This document shows, one piece after another, positions 38,224 to 47,986 of a DNA stretch of 64,000 bases. The notes below the pieces were generated by a model that did not search any database, had not been told where the DNA came from, and saw nothing but the letters and a program-made list of their open reading frames with translations. Location: positions 1-64,000 of the forward strand of contig CAMCXK010000003.1 in the NCBI GenBank assembly GCA_945883435.1, in the 5' to 3' direction. Positions within the stretch are counted from its first letter, which is position 1; every line of letters begins with the position of its first letter. Origin of the DNA: Chthoniobacter flavus (GTDB taxonomy: Bacteria > Verrucomicrobiota > Verrucomicrobiia > Chthoniobacterales > Terrimicrobiaceae). The translations under genes were made by a program, and so were the position numbers.

Positions 38224-39248
38224 AAAAGTCCGGCCGTCTCCTCGAGTCCGGCCATGAGGTTGAAGTTTTGCACCGCCTGCCCGGCGGCGCCTTTGACGAG
38301 GTTGTCCACCGCCGAAAGCAGGATCGCACGCCCGGTGCGCGGATCGTGGCGCACCGAGACATCGCAGAAATTCGTGCCGGTCACGTGTTTCGTATCCGGC
38401 AACCGGTCCGAGACGCGCACAAACGGCTCACCCGCGTAGGCCGCCTCCAAAGCGGGAAGCAATCCGTCTCCACCATCCGGCGGCGTGGCGAAAATCGTGG
38501 TGTGGATGCCCCGGTTCATCGGAGCCAGGTGGGGAGCGAACGTGATCGCAACCGGACACCCGGCCGCCAGCGAGAGTTCCTGCTCGATTTCCGAAAGGTG
38601 CCGGTGTTTGGGCAGGCCATAGGCCCGCAGGCTTTCATTGCACTCGGAAAACAAAAGGCCCGGCTCCGCCTTGCGACCGGCTCCGCTGACCCCGCTGGCG
38701 GAGGAAACAATAATACTCGAGGGGTCGATCAGCTTCCGGCGCAACAACGGCACCAGCGGCAGAAGAATGCTCGTCGGGTAGCAGCCGGCCGATCCCACCA
38801 GGCGCGCCGGCCGGATGGCCTCGCGGTGCAACTCGGGCAATCCATAAACGGCCGATGCCAACAAACCGGGCGAGGGGTGGTCCTCGCCATAAAATTCCCG
38901 GTAAACCCGGGCATCGCGCAACCGAAAATCGGCGCTCAAATCCACGACACGGCGGCCCGCTTCGCACAACGGACCCGCAAATGCCGTCGAAACGCCGTGC
39001 GGCAGCGCGAGGAAGAACACCTCGGCTTCCACCGCGAGAAGCGACTCGACGGAGGAATCGATGAAAACAATCCGGTCAAAGTCTCCACTGCCCGCGAGGC
39101 GGGGCAGAATCTCCCGCGCGGGACGGCCGGCGTGCTGCCGCGATGAGACCGCTGTGACCCGCACCCCGGGATGGCGGGCCAGCAAGGCACACAATTCCTC
39201 GCCCGAGTAGCCGTTCGCCCCGACGATGGCAACGGGAATGCGGTTCAT
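38220..39248 (-). CDS. argC: N-acetyl-gamma-glutamyl-phosphate reductase
   Basis: 342 aa. The NADP-binding N-terminus IVGANGYSGEELCALLARHP and the catalytic Cys in GSAGCYPTSILLPL are clear, together with the His of the block HRHLSEIEQEL. It reduces acetylglutamyl phosphate to the semialdehyde. The start overlaps the gltX stop by 4 bp and the stop overlaps argJ by 4 bp, so gltX, argC and argJ are translationally linked. Confidence 0.97.
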   Translation of the reverse strand: MNRIPVAIVGANGYSGEELCALLARHPGVRVTAVSSRQHAGRPAREILPRLAGSGDFDRIVFIDSSVESLLAVEAEVFFLALPHGVSTAFAGPLCEAGRRVVDLSADFRLRDARVYREFYGEDHPSPGLLASAVYGLPELHREAIRPARLVGSAGCYPTSILLPLVPLLRRKLIDPSSIIVSSASGVSGAGRKAEPGLLFSECNESLRAYGLPKHRHLSEIEQELSLAAGCPVAITFAPHLAPMNRGIHTTIFATPPDGGDGLLPALEAAYAGEPFVRVSDRLPDTKHVTGTNFCDVSVRHDPRTGRAILLSAVDNLVKGAAGQAVQNFNLMAGLEETAGLL

Positions 39249-40558
39249 CGGGCGGGGGCTTGGGCGAACCGCGACAGAACGCGATCCTTGCCGAGGAGGC
39301 AGAGCATTTCGTAAAGGCCCGGCCCTACCGAGCGTCCACTGACCGCGACGCGGGCGGGGTGGACCAATTCACCGGCTTTGACGCCCAGCGAGGCGGCGGT
39401 CGATTTCAGGCACTCCTCGACACGCGCCGGGGTCCAATCGTCCAAAGCCTCAAAAGCCTTTCCGAGCGAGACCAGGAGATCGAGGGCCCCCGGCTTGCGC
39501 AGGGATTTTTCGACCGCCTCGGGATCGCAGGCGAAATCCTCGCGAAACAGGAATCCAATCCAGTCCGGCACGTCGCTCAAGTGTTTGACTTTGGGTTTGA
39601 CGATGGCCAAAGCGGCCGCCAGCGCCTCGCGCGATCCGTAGTCAACCCCGGCCCTGTCAACAAACGGAAACGCCAATTCGAGAAACCGGTCGAGGTCCAT
39701 CGAGAGAAGATGCTGTCCATTCAGCCAAAAGCATTTGTCCAGGTCGAAAATGGCATTCCGGCGATTGATTTTCTCGAGGTCGAACAATTCCCGGATCTCC
39801 GGCATCGTGAGCTTTTCCCGATTCTCGCCGGGCGACCAACCGAGAAGGCAAAGATAATTGGCCACCGCCTCCGGCGCATAGCCTTCGTCCATGAAGTAGG
39901 TGATGCTGGATCCCCCGTCCCGCTTGCTGAGCTTTTTCCCCTCGTGATTGAGGATGAGCGGTATGTGGCCGAAGCGGGGCGGCGTGGCCCCCAGAGCGCT
40001 GTAAAGTTCCAAGTGCTTGGGCGTGTTGGAAAGGTGGTCCTCGCCGCGGATCACATGGGTGAGCTTCATTTCGATGTCGTCCACGACGTTCACAAAATGG
40101 AAAATCCACGACCCGTCCGGCCGCCGGATCGTCATGTCCGGATGGGTGGCGGGATTGGACATGTCAAATTCGATGCGCCCGCAGATCAAGTCGTCCACGA
40201 CCACCGGGCGGCGGGGGGAGCGGAAGCGGATCGCGCCGCCGTCTTCATAAACATGGCCTCCAGCCTCAAGCGTTGCAAGGTGGCGGGCATAAATGTCCGA
40301 GCGCTCGCTTTGGCGGTAGGGGCCGTGGGGACCGCCCGTGTCGGGTCCCTCGTCCCAATCGAGGCCGAGCCACCGCAGTCCTTCGTAAATGACGCGGTGG
40401 GCCTCCTCGGTGTTGCGTTTTTCATCCGTGTCCTCGATGCGGAGGATGAACTGGCCGCCGTGACGGCGGGCGTAAAGCCAGTTGAACAGGGCTGTGCGCG
40501 CGCCTCCCACGTGAAGATAGCCAGTGGGCGAGGGAGCGAATCGGGTGCGGACGGTCAT
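39245..40558 (-). CDS. gltX: Glutamyl-tRNA synthetase
   Basis: 437 aa. The class I signature appears as APSPTGYLHVGGARTALFNWL, and the KMSKS loop as KKLSKRDGG. GGQFILRIEDTDEKRN and VIRGEDHLSNTPKHLELY are typical. The protein is 30-60 residues shorter than many GltX enzymes, with a compact anticodon-binding domain that still ends in VAVSGRSVGPGLYEML. Whether it is discriminating or also charges tRNA-Gln cannot be decided. It is followed by argC with a 4-bp overlap, so a glutamate-using enzyme leads an operon for glutamate conversion to ornithine. Confidence 0.96.
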   Translation of the reverse strand: MTVRTRFAPSPTGYLHVGGARTALFNWLYARRHGGQFILRIEDTDEKRNTEEAHRVIYEGLRWLGLDWDEGPDTGGPHGPYRQSERSDIYARHLATLEAGGHVYEDGGAIRFRSPRRPVVVDDLICGRIEFDMSNPATHPDMTIRRPDGSWIFHFVNVVDDIEMKLTHVIRGEDHLSNTPKHLELYSALGATPPRFGHIPLILNHEGKKLSKRDGGSSITYFMDEGYAPEAVANYLCLLGWSPGENREKLTMPEIRELFDLEKINRRNAIFDLDKCFWLNGQHLLSMDLDRFLELAFPFVDRAGVDYGSREALAAALAIVKPKVKHLSDVPDWIGFLFREDFACDPEAVEKSLRKPGALDLLVSLGKAFEALDDWTPARVEECLKSTAASLGVKAGELVHPARVAVSGRSVGPGLYEMLCLLGKDRVLSRFAQAPAR

Positions 40559-40589
40559 CGGCGCAGAAAACGGGAATCGGGCCGGAAAC

Positions 40590-41486
40590 TCAAGATTTCC
40601 CTCGCGCGTCCGGCGTGCGGAAATGGTCCCACCCCGAGGGCCAATCGGCGGGAAGCCCCGGAGTGGCGGTGAGGCGGCCGATCACGGTCAACGGCAGGTT
40701 TGGAAAAACCCCGCGCCAGCGGTTGGCAAGACTGTTCCAACGCGCCGGGGTCACGGCGAGGAGAAGTTCATAGTCCTCGCCATCGGAAAGGGCCTGCTCG
40801 ATCGAGCATCCCCGGTGGCGCGGAATCCGCGGGCGGTCGATTTCAAATCCCCCGCCGCAGGCGGCCGCCAGGCGCGGAAGGTCGCTGCCGAGCCCGTCGC
40901 TCAGGTCCATCATGGCATGCGGTCGCGCATGGCGGGCCAGCCAGCGTCCCTCCTCCAGCCGCGGAACAAAGGTCAAATGGCGCCCGCCCGGCGAGCCACC
41001 AAGCCGGCCGGTGACCACGAGCAGATCGCCCGGCTTTCCGCCGGAGCGGGTGGCCAGATGGGAGCGGCGCACCCGCCCGGTGAGGGCGATGGAAACTGCG
41101 ATCCCGTGGGTCTGGCGCGACATTTCCCCCCCGGCGACCGTGACCCCGAACCGCCGTGCGGCACGCCCCAGCCCCTCGTAAAAACGAACCCACCAGGAGG
41201 CATCCAGCCCGGGTGGCGAGAAAAATGTGACCAGAGCCTCGGAGGGGGTTCCCCCCATCGCCGCGATGTCGCTCAGCGGCCGGCAAAGGGCTTTCCATCC
41301 GACTTGGGCAGGGTCGTGGCTGCGAAGAAAGTGGACGTCCTCCGCCACGGCGTCGGTTTTGAGAAGCAGCCACTCCCCGCGCGCTGGCCCGGGCACGGCG
41401 GCACAGTCGTCACCCGGTCCCAGTCCGGCGCAAACCGGCACTTTGGACAACAGCCGGGCGAGAAGCGCATCCTCACCGGGCGGCAT
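40590..41486 (-). CDS. thiL: Thiamine-monophosphate kinase
   Basis: 298 aa from the ATG at 41486, which overlaps the upstream stop in a TGATG; an ATG at 41507 would add seven residues. ThiL phosphorylates thiamine phosphate to the diphosphate cofactor. The metal-binding GLGPGDDCAAV, LKTDAVAEDVHF, DIAAMGGTPSEALV, GGEMSR and MMDLSDGLGSDLPRL match the family. The active form is a homodimer. It lies 31 bp upstream of the gltX start on the same strand. Confidence 0.93.
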   Translation of the reverse strand: MPPGEDALLARLLSKVPVCAGLGPGDDCAAVPGPARGEWLLLKTDAVAEDVHFLRSHDPAQVGWKALCRPLSDIAAMGGTPSEALVTFFSPPGLDASWWVRFYEGLGRAARRFGVTVAGGEMSRQTHGIAVSIALTGRVRRSHLATRSGGKPGDLLVVTGRLGGSPGGRHLTFVPRLEEGRWLARHARPHAMMDLSDGLGSDLPRLAAACGGGFEIDRPRIPRHRGCSIEQALSDGEDYELLLAVTPARWNSLANRWRGVFPNLPLTVIGRLTATPGLPADWPSGWDHFRTPDARGKS

Positions 41487-42274
41487 CAAGGAGCGCTTTC
41501 CGGCCATGTGAGGGTTCCCCAGATGCTCAGGGCGTTGAATGACGCATGCACCGCCACCGGAGCCCAAAGGCTGCCAGTGCGCTCGTAAAGAAGAGCGAGT
41601 CCCGCCGCCAAGAGCAAGAGGCCGGGAATCGAAGGCACGTGCCCATGAATGGCGGCAAAAACAATCGATGACACCAGCAGGGCGGCCGGGCGGCCGGCGA
41701 CTTGGCGGAGCATCCCGTAAAGGCACCCCCGGAAAATTAATTCCTCGGCGACCGGCGCGGCAACGACCGCGACACCGGCAACCCAAAGCCGGGATTGGAG
41801 ATCCGCATGGGTGGTTAGAAAATTCACCACTGGCTGGGCCGAGGGGCCTTCCGGACCGGTGAGGGCGGCCACGAGCCATTGCAGGGCATAAACACCTGGC
41901 AAAAGCCCGGCCAATGCGGCTCCGGAGGTCATTGCTGTTTCCGGCCAACACCACCGTTCCAAGCCGAAAAGCCGGATGGGTGATTGATTCCGCATCACCA
42001 GAAAACCCGCCAGAAAGATCACGATCGAACCGTAAAGCGCACACGCCGACCGGATCGAGGAAAGGTTGATCGCTTGCGCCGGCGACAGGTAGGCCGGAAT
42101 CGACATCAGGAGAAAAAACACGGCCAGGGCGATCGTTAAAAGGGCCTCGGGCCAGCCCCAGGCAGCTGTCGGAAAGCGGTCCGGGCCGTTCCAGACCGAG
42201 CGGGCCTTCCGGACGAAAAACACTGCATAAACGCCCAGAAAAAGAGCGACTGCAAAAATCCACATTGGCGACAT
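41486..42274 (-). CDS. CPBP-family intramembrane metalloprotease
   Basis: 262 aa from the ATG at 42274 (MSPMWIFAVALF); a longer upstream frame is antisense to hemL. About seven to eight membrane helices are seen. The three Abi/CPBP motifs are present: EELIFRGCLYGM (EExxxR), FAAIHGHVPSIPG (FxxxH) and HASFNALS (HxxxN/B). These put the active-site Glu and His in the membrane, as in Rce1-type proteases. Substrates are unknown; the family includes CAAX-protease and bacteriocin-immunity members. It is coupled to thiL by a one-base stop/start overlap. Confidence 0.9.
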   Translation of the reverse strand: MSPMWIFAVALFLGVYAVFFVRKARSVWNGPDRFPTAAWGWPEALLTIALAVFFLLMSIPAYLSPAQAINLSSIRSACALYGSIVIFLAGFLVMRNQSPIRLFGLERWCWPETAMTSGAALAGLLPGVYALQWLVAALTGPEGPSAQPVVNFLTTHADLQSRLWVAGVAVVAAPVAEELIFRGCLYGMLRQVAGRPAALLVSSIVFAAIHGHVPSIPGLLLLAAGLALLYERTGSLWAPVAVHASFNALSIWGTLTWPESAP

Positions 42275-42364
42275 TCCGCGTGGAAGGATAGGCGGCGCGG
42301 CGGCGCGGGCAAGGCGCGAAAACGCGGACTGGCGAGCACCGCAAGTCCATCGCATGCTGGAGCC

Positions 42365-43639
42365 ATGACGATATCGAGCGAGTGGTTTGCGGCGGCACGC
42401 CGGCGGATTCCGGGCGGTGTGAATTCCCCCGTGCGGGCGTTTCGCGGCGTGGGCGGCGAGCCGTTCTTTGTGGAGTCCGCAAAAGGTTGCCGCCTCCACA
42501 CGGTCGACGGCCGGTCTCTCGTGGATTTCGTGGGCACATGGGGACCCGCGATTCTCGGACACGCGGCGGAGCCGGTCATCGAGGCCGTTCGCGCCCAGGC
42601 GCTCCGCGGACTGGGTTTCGGCACGCCGAACCCGCTGGAGGTGGAAATGGCGGACACCATCTGCCGCATGGTGCCGTCGGTGGAGAAAGTCCGCATGGTG
42701 AACAGTGGCACGGAAGCAACCATGAGCTGCCTGCGGCTGGCGCGGGGATTCACCGGCCGCTCGAAAATCCTGAAATTCGAAGGCTGCTACCATGGCCATG
42801 TGGACTCGCTTCTGGTCAAGGCGGGCAGCGGCGCCCTCACACACGGTCATCCCGACAGCGCGGGCGTGCCGGAGGAACTGGCCCGCCTCACGATCACGGT
42901 GCCGTTCAACGATCCGGAGGCCTTGCAATCCGCCTTCACGGCGAATCCCGGCGGGTTCGCGGCGGTCATTCTCGAGCCGGTTCCCGCCAATGCCGGACTG
43001 TATCTCCCGGAGCCGGGATTTTTGGGAACCGTGCAATCGCTGTGCCGCGCGGCAGGCACTCTGTTGATCTTCGACGAGGTCATGACGGGCTTCCGTCTCG
43101 CTCCCGGAGGCGCCCAGGAGATCTATGGCATCCATCCGGACCTGACCGCGCTGGGCAAGGTGATCGGCGGCGGCCTCCCCGTGGGGGCCTTCGGAGGACG
43201 GGCGGACATCATGAACCATCTCTCGCCCGACGGGCCGGTTTATCAAGCCGGCACGCTGTCGGGAAATCCCTTGGCTCTCGCAGCCGGGCTTGCCCAGTTG
43301 CGGGCCCTGGAAGCAGGCGACGGTTGGAACGCGTTGGAAAAAGCAGGCGCCGCCTTCGAGGAATCCGTGCGCAGCGCCATTTCCGGACTTCCACTGACAT
43401 TCCAGCGCATCGGCTCGATGTTTTGCCTGTATTTCCACGAGGGTCCGGTCCGCAACCTGGCGGATGCGATCCGGAGCGACCGCGAGCGCTTTGCCCGGTT
43501 TTTCCATGGCTGTCTGGCCGACGGGGTTTATTTCGCCCCCTCGCAATTCGAGGCCGGCTTTCTGAGCCTCGCCCACGGTTCCGGGGATCTGGAATTGGCG
43601 GCTGGGGTGGTGCGCAAAAACCTGCGGGAGATTTTTTGA
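42365..43639 (+). CDS. hemL: Glutamate-1-semialdehyde 2,1-aminomutase
   Basis: 424 aa. It is a PLP enzyme that forms 5-aminolevulinate in the C5 haem pathway. IPGGVNSPVRAF, NSGTEATMSCLRLARGFTGR, the Asp in FDEVMTGFR and the PLP Lys in ALGKVIGGGLPVGAFGG are diagnostic. The length is standard. A GGAG lies 4 nt upstream of the ATG. It diverges from the CPBP gene with a 90-bp spacer; hemA is not in the window. Confidence 0.97.
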   Translation: MTISSEWFAAARRRIPGGVNSPVRAFRGVGGEPFFVESAKGCRLHTVDGRSLVDFVGTWGPAILGHAAEPVIEAVRAQALRGLGFGTPNPLEVEMADTICRMVPSVEKVRMVNSGTEATMSCLRLARGFTGRSKILKFEGCYHGHVDSLLVKAGSGALTHGHPDSAGVPEELARLTITVPFNDPEALQSAFTANPGGFAAVILEPVPANAGLYLPEPGFLGTVQSLCRAAGTLLIFDEVMTGFRLAPGGAQEIYGIHPDLTALGKVIGGGLPVGAFGGRADIMNHLSPDGPVYQAGTLSGNPLALAAGLAQLRALEAGDGWNALEKAGAAFEESVRSAISGLPLTFQRIGSMFCLYFHEGPVRNLADAIRSDRERFARFFHGCLADGVYFAPSQFEAGFLSLAHGSGDLELAAGVVRKNLREIF

Positions 43640-43698
43640 ACCGCACGGGCGGGGGAAAATCTATTTTGCCGCACGGGACGGCGTGGTAGGAAGCACGT

Positions 43699-44856
43699 AT
43701 GACTGCTTTGCTTGCATTGGAGGATGGGCGGATTTTTCGCGGCGAGTCGTTCGGCGCCCCGGCAACGGCGGCCGGCGAGGTGTGCTTCAACACATCGATG
43801 ACCGGTTATCAGGAGATCCTGACCGATCCCTCCTACCGCGGACAGATCGTTGCGATGACCTGCCCGGAAATCGGAAACTACGGAGTCAACGCGCTCGACA
43901 CGGAAAGCGCGCATCCGCAGGTCCGCGGCTTCGTGGTCGAGGAACTCAGTCCCGTCGTCAGCAACTGGCGGGCCACCCGCTCCCTCCACGACTACCTCGC
44001 GGACCACGGAATCCCCGGCATACAAGGCATCGACACCCGGGCCCTGACGAAACACCTCCGCACGCGTGGAGCCATGAAAGCCTGCCTGACGACGGAGATC
44101 GTCGACGAGGCGCTCGCCGTGGAAATGGCCCGCACAGCCTCTTACGCGGGAGTGGACTTCGTGAAGGAAGTCACCTCCGCCGCAGCGGCCCCGTGGGACG
44201 CCGGACAGACACTGAGCCGCGCCTGGGTGGTGCGGCGCGGCGGGGATGGCACGGGGGATGTCTTCGAGGACCTGCCCCCCGCAACCCTCCGGTTGGCGGC
44301 TTTGGATTTCGGAGCCAAGCAAAACATCCTGCGCCTGCTCCGGCGACACGGGTTCGACGTCACGGTTTTGCCCGCCACCAGCAGTGCCGAGGATGTCCTG
44401 GCAACTGGCGCCGATGGCATCTTCCTCTCCAACGGCCCTGGAGATCCGGAGGCGCTGACTTATGCCCATGAAACCGTGCGGTCCTTGCTCGGTAAAAAGC
44501 CCCTGTTTGGCATTTGCCTCGGCCACCAGATCCTAGCCTATGCACTGGGTGGAAAGACGTTCAAACTCAAATTCGGCCACCGCGGGGCCAACCAACCGGT
44601 TCAAGACACCCGCACACGACAAGTGGCGATCACCTCTCAAAACCACGGATACGCCGTGGATCCGGCCTCCCTTCCACCCGATGTCGAAGTCACCCACGTG
44701 AACCTCAACGATGGCACAGTCGCCGGCTTGCGCCACGGCGGTCACCGCGCATTCAGTGTTCAATACCACCCCGAGGCGAGCCCTGGTCCCCACGATGCCG
44801 AGGCGTTTTTCGCCGGGTTCGCCAAAGAGGTTGCTGCCGCCAAGGCCGGTGTTTAG
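43699..44856 (+). CDS. carA: Carbamoyl-phosphate synthase small subunit
   Basis: 385 aa. The N-terminal substrate domain contains [21 protein letters not shown], and the C-terminal class I glutaminase domain has the nucleophile Cys in [11 protein letters not shown] and the His/Glu pair in [13 protein letters not shown]. It passes ammonia from glutamine to CarB for pyrimidines and arginine. An AGGA lies eight nt before the ATG. carB is not adjacent; the FHA gene follows after 11 bp. Confidence 0.98.
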   Translation: MTALLALEDGRIFRGESFGAPATAAGEVCFNTSMTGYQEILTDPSYRGQIVAMTCPEIGNYGVNALDTESAHPQVRGFVVEELSPVVSNWRATRSLHDYLADHGIPGIQGIDTRALTKHLRTRGAMKACLTTEIVDEALAVEMARTASYAGVDFVKEVTSAAAAPWDAGQTLSRAWVVRRGGDGTGDVFEDLPPATLRLAALDFGAKQNILRLLRRHGFDVTVLPATSSAEDVLATGADGIFLSNGPGDPEALTYAHETVRSLLGKKPLFGICLGHQILAYALGGKTFKLKFGHRGANQPVQDTRTRQVAITSQNHGYAVDPASLPPDVEVTHVNLNDGTVAGLRHGGHRAFSVQYHPEASPGPHDAEAFFAGFAKEVAAAKAGV

Positions 44857-44867
44857 TTTTTGAGCCC

Positions 44868-45365
44868 ATGGCCAGATTCCAGATTTTTCTGCCGGATGGT
44901 TCAGAAACCGTTCACGAGTTGTCGGAGGAGGCGACCATCGTGGGACGCCTTCCGGAAAGCGGTCTCCGCATCGAGGATGATTCTGTCAGCAGTCAACACG
45001 CGGAAATCTCGTTCTTGAACGGAGCATTCTCGGTCCGGGACCTCGGATCCACAAACGGCACGTTTTTGAACGGTGAGAAAATCGAAGGAGCCACTCTCGG
45101 AAGTGGCGACGAGGTCCGGTTCGGCTCGATCGCCTGCGTTTTCTCCAATGATCAAGCCGCCATTCCAGCGGAGGAACAAGAAGCACCGGCGGAGGATCGG
45201 GGGATCACGGGCGGACGGCGACCGGAAAATTTCGTTTCCACCTCGCCGCTACCGCGGAACGACCAGGCAAAAGACCCCGCCCAAATGATTCTCGCAGCCT
45301 GCGCAGTGATCGGCATTCTGGCCTTCGCCGCCGGGGTGTTTTTGATCTTGCAGCCTGGCACTTGA
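44868..45365 (+). CDS. FHA-domain protein with C-terminal membrane anchor
   Basis: 165 aa from the ATG at 44868 (MARFQIFLPDGSETVHEL). A forkhead-associated domain covers residues 1-85, with the phosphothreonine-binding residues in IVGRLPESG, SVSSQHAEIS and LGSTNGTFLNG all in place. A Pro/Glu-rich linker and one membrane helix at about residues 140-160 (AAGVFLILQP at its end) follow. It likely recruits a Thr-phosphorylated partner to the inner face of the membrane. No Ser/Thr kinase is nearby. It is 11 bp after carA and 30 bp before lysS. Confidence 0.9.
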   Translation: MARFQIFLPDGSETVHELSEEATIVGRLPESGLRIEDDSVSSQHAEISFLNGAFSVRDLGSTNGTFLNGEKIEGATLGSGDEVRFGSIACVFSNDQAAIPAEEQEAPAEDRGITGGRRPENFVSTSPLPRNDQAKDPAQMILAACAVIGILAFAAGVFLILQPGT

Positions 45366-45395
45366 GGGCGATTCCGCCCGGCGGACCCGATTTCC

Positions 45396-46856
45396 ATGGA
45401 AAACACCACACTTCACGAATTGTTGGCGGTTCGTCGTCAAAAGCTCGAGGCCTTGCGGACCGCCGGCGTCGATCCCTTCGGCGCGGCTTTTGATACCACG
45501 CACACTCCGGGAGAACTCCGCGCGGCGTTCTCCGATGGTCTCGATGTCCGTTGCGCGGGACGCGTGACGGCCCATCGCAACATGGGGAAAAGCCACTTTT
45601 TCGACCTTTCGGACAGCTCCGGCCGAATGCAGGTCTACCTGAGCGCGAAAGAGGCCGGCGAGGAGGCGATGCACATCTTTCATCAAGTGGACATCGGAGA
45701 TTTTGTCGGCATCGAAGGCGCGACCTTCACCACCAAAACCGGCGAACCCAGTATTCATGCGCGTGCGGTCACTGTGCTTTCGAAGTCGCTCCGTCCCCTC
45801 CCGGACAAATGGCACGGGGTGCAGGATACGGAAATCAAATACCGGCAGCGCTACCTCGACTTGATCGCCAACCGCGAGTCGATGGAGGTTTTTCAAAAAC
45901 GCATCGCCATCGTGCGTGAAATACGCCGGTTTCTGGAGGACCGCGGATTCATCGAGGTTGAAACGCCGATGATGCAGGCGGTTCCGGGCGGAGCCGCCGC
46001 AGCGCCCTTTAAAACCCACCACAACGCCCTCGGGGTGGACCTCTATCTGCGCATCGCGCCCGAGCTTTACCTGAAGCGGTTGCTCGTGGGCGGATTCACC
46101 AAAATTTTCGAACTCAACCGCAACTTCCGCAACGAAGGCATTTCCCGCCGTCACAATCCGGAATTCACCATGCTGGAGGCCTACTGGGCGTTTGCGGACT
46201 TCGAGAAAATGGCCTTGATGGTTGAGGAAATGGTTTGTCACGTCGCGCAGACGGTCTGCGGCACATTGCAAATCGACCACCGGGACGCCGAAGGCCGCGT
46301 GATCCGCACGATCGATTTGTCACGCCCCTGGCGCCGTGCCGACTACGCCGACCTGATCCGGGATGTGGATCCCGACTGGTATGAACGCACCCCGGAAGGC
46401 CGCCGCGACTGGTGCCGCGAGCGCGGCATCGACACCACCCACTGCGTGGAGGACTTCGAGGTGACCCAGCACGTGTTTGAAAAACTGGTGGAGGAAAAAA
46501 CCATGAATCCCCTCTTCGTCACCCGTTGCCCGAAGGAACTGGTGCCGCTGGCCAAACAAAACACAGGGCGTCCGGAACTCGTCGATGTGTATGAACTCGT
46601 CATCAACGGGCAGGAAATCTCGCCCGGCTACTCGGAACTCAACGACCCCGATGTGCAGCGCGAGCGGTTGGAGCACCAAAGCGGCGGCGAGACCCAGAAG
46701 CTCGACGACGATTTTCTGACCGCGCTGGAATTCGGCATGCCTCCGGCCGGCGGCATCGGCATCGGCATCGACCGCCTTGTCATGATGCTGACCGGCGTCG
46801 AGAGCATCCGGGACGTGATTTTATTCCCCCACATGAGGCCCCGCTTGGGGGCGTGA
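45396..46856 (+). CDS. lysS: Lysyl-tRNA synthetase (class II)
   Basis: 486 aa. An N-terminal OB-fold for anticodon binding (residues 50-150) is followed by class II motifs 1-3: RFLEDRGFIEVETPMMQ, RNFRNEGISRRHNPEFTMLE and GGIGIGIDRLVMMLTG. The length is slightly below LysS of E. coli (505 aa). The stop overlaps a GTG in a GTGA that starts the following amidase, which links protein synthesis to a cell-wall operon in this strain. Confidence 0.98.
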   Translation: MENTTLHELLAVRRQKLEALRTAGVDPFGAAFDTTHTPGELRAAFSDGLDVRCAGRVTAHRNMGKSHFFDLSDSSGRMQVYLSAKEAGEEAMHIFHQVDIGDFVGIEGATFTTKTGEPSIHARAVTVLSKSLRPLPDKWHGVQDTEIKYRQRYLDLIANRESMEVFQKRIAIVREIRRFLEDRGFIEVETPMMQAVPGGAAAAPFKTHHNALGVDLYLRIAPELYLKRLLVGGFTKIFELNRNFRNEGISRRHNPEFTMLEAYWAFADFEKMALMVEEMVCHVAQTVCGTLQIDHRDAEGRVIRTIDLSRPWRRADYADLIRDVDPDWYERTPEGRRDWCRERGIDTTHCVEDFEVTQHVFEKLVEEKTMNPLFVTRCPKELVPLAKQNTGRPELVDVYELVINGQEISPGYSELNDPDVQRERLEHQSGGETQKLDDDFLTALEFGMPPAGGIGIGIDRLVMMLTGVESIRDVILFPHMRPRLGA

Positions 46857-47986
46857 AGTCGCCGGTGCGTGCTTGGGCCGCCAGTCTGGCAGTGCTGCTC
46901 TTGGCCTTGTCCGGCGAGGCGCAGGCGTGGAACGTCGTCATGCACGAGGGCCGGCGCCACGTTCCGGTTGAAGACGTGTCGAAATTCTACCGCCTGTCGG
47001 GGCCGGTCCTCAACGGTCCGGCCTTCTCGCTCTCGGCCGGCGGACGCTCGATCCGGGGGCGGGCCGGAACGCGCGAGATCCATATCAACAACGTGAAATA
47101 CATCCTGTGCTTTCCGGCGGTTCAAAAAGGTGGATCGATCCTGCTGTCGGCGATGGATGTCACCAAAATCATCGAGCCCGTCCTCCGCCCCGGCCAGATC
47201 AAGAATGCCACGCCGCCACGGCTGGTAATCCTGGACGCCGGCCACGGGGGGCACGACAGCGGAGCCAAGGGCCAGCGGGGCATCGAGAAGGAGGCCGCCC
47301 TCGATGTGGTGATGAGGGCCAAGCGCCTTTTGGAAAAAAACGGCTACACGGTCCGCCTGACCCGCTCCAGCGATGTGTTCATTCCCTTGGAAAAGCGCGC
47401 GGCCTTTGCCAACCGCTTTCCAGGCTCGCTGTTCGTCAGCGTGCATTTCAACAAAAGCTCCAGTGGCGCGGCCTCGGGTATCGAGACATTCGCACTCGCC
47501 CCGCGCGGAGTGCCCTCGATGGACGAGGAGAATTTCAGCTACAGCGACCTCAAGCTGCACCCCGGCCATGCGCAGGATCCCGAGAACATCGCGCTCGCCA
47601 CCGCCCTGCACTCGGCGATGCTGCGCAACCTCCGCCTGCCCGACCGCGGCATCAAGCGCGCGCGCTTCGTGGTGATCCGCGACATCCGGGTGCCCGGTGT
47701 GCTTCTCGAGGGCGGATTCATGAACCATCCCGTGGATGGACGCTTGATCGCCAGTCCCGCCTACCGCGACTCGTTTGCACGGGCCATTTTGGAGGGGGTC
47801 AACCGCTACCGCTCGGCGCTGACCGGTCAGGCTGCCGCCGAACCGCCCCCCTCCGCCGTGGCCTCGGGCACGGATCGATCGTCCGTGCCGGATTTGAAGG
47901 CCCGCCTCTCGGTCTCGGGTGTCAAACCCACGCTGGGCGAGGCTGTGGAGCGGACGGCCGAGCAATGGAAGGCCCAAAAGCCATGA
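46853..47986 (+). CDS. Exported N-acetylmuramoyl-L-alanine amidase
   Basis: 377 aa from the GTG at 46853 (read MKSPVRAWAASLAVLLLALSG, a signal peptide ending near AQA). A region of beta-rich sequence resembling an AMIN/copper-amine-oxidase-type domain covers about residues 25-115. The amidase_3 domain follows: VILDAGHGGHDSGAKG with the zinc His, KRLLEKNGYTVRLTR, FVSVHFNKSSS and LLEGGFMNHP with the zinc-ligand or catalytic Glu. It cleaves stem peptides from glycan strands in the periplasm. It overlaps lysS and murI by 4 bp. Confidence 0.9.
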   Translation: MKSPVRAWAASLAVLLLALSGEAQAWNVVMHEGRRHVPVEDVSKFYRLSGPVLNGPAFSLSAGGRSIRGRAGTREIHINNVKYILCFPAVQKGGSILLSAMDVTKIIEPVLRPGQIKNATPPRLVILDAGHGGHDSGAKGQRGIEKEAALDVVMRAKRLLEKNGYTVRLTRSSDVFIPLEKRAAFANRFPGSLFVSVHFNKSSSGAASGIETFALAPRGVPSMDEENFSYSDLKLHPGHAQDPENIALATALHSAMLRNLRLPDRGIKRARFVVIRDIRVPGVLLEGGFMNHPVDGRLIASPAYRDSFARAILEGVNRYRSALTGQAAAEPPPSAVASGTDRSSVPDLKARLSVSGVKPTLGEAVERTAEQWKAQKP

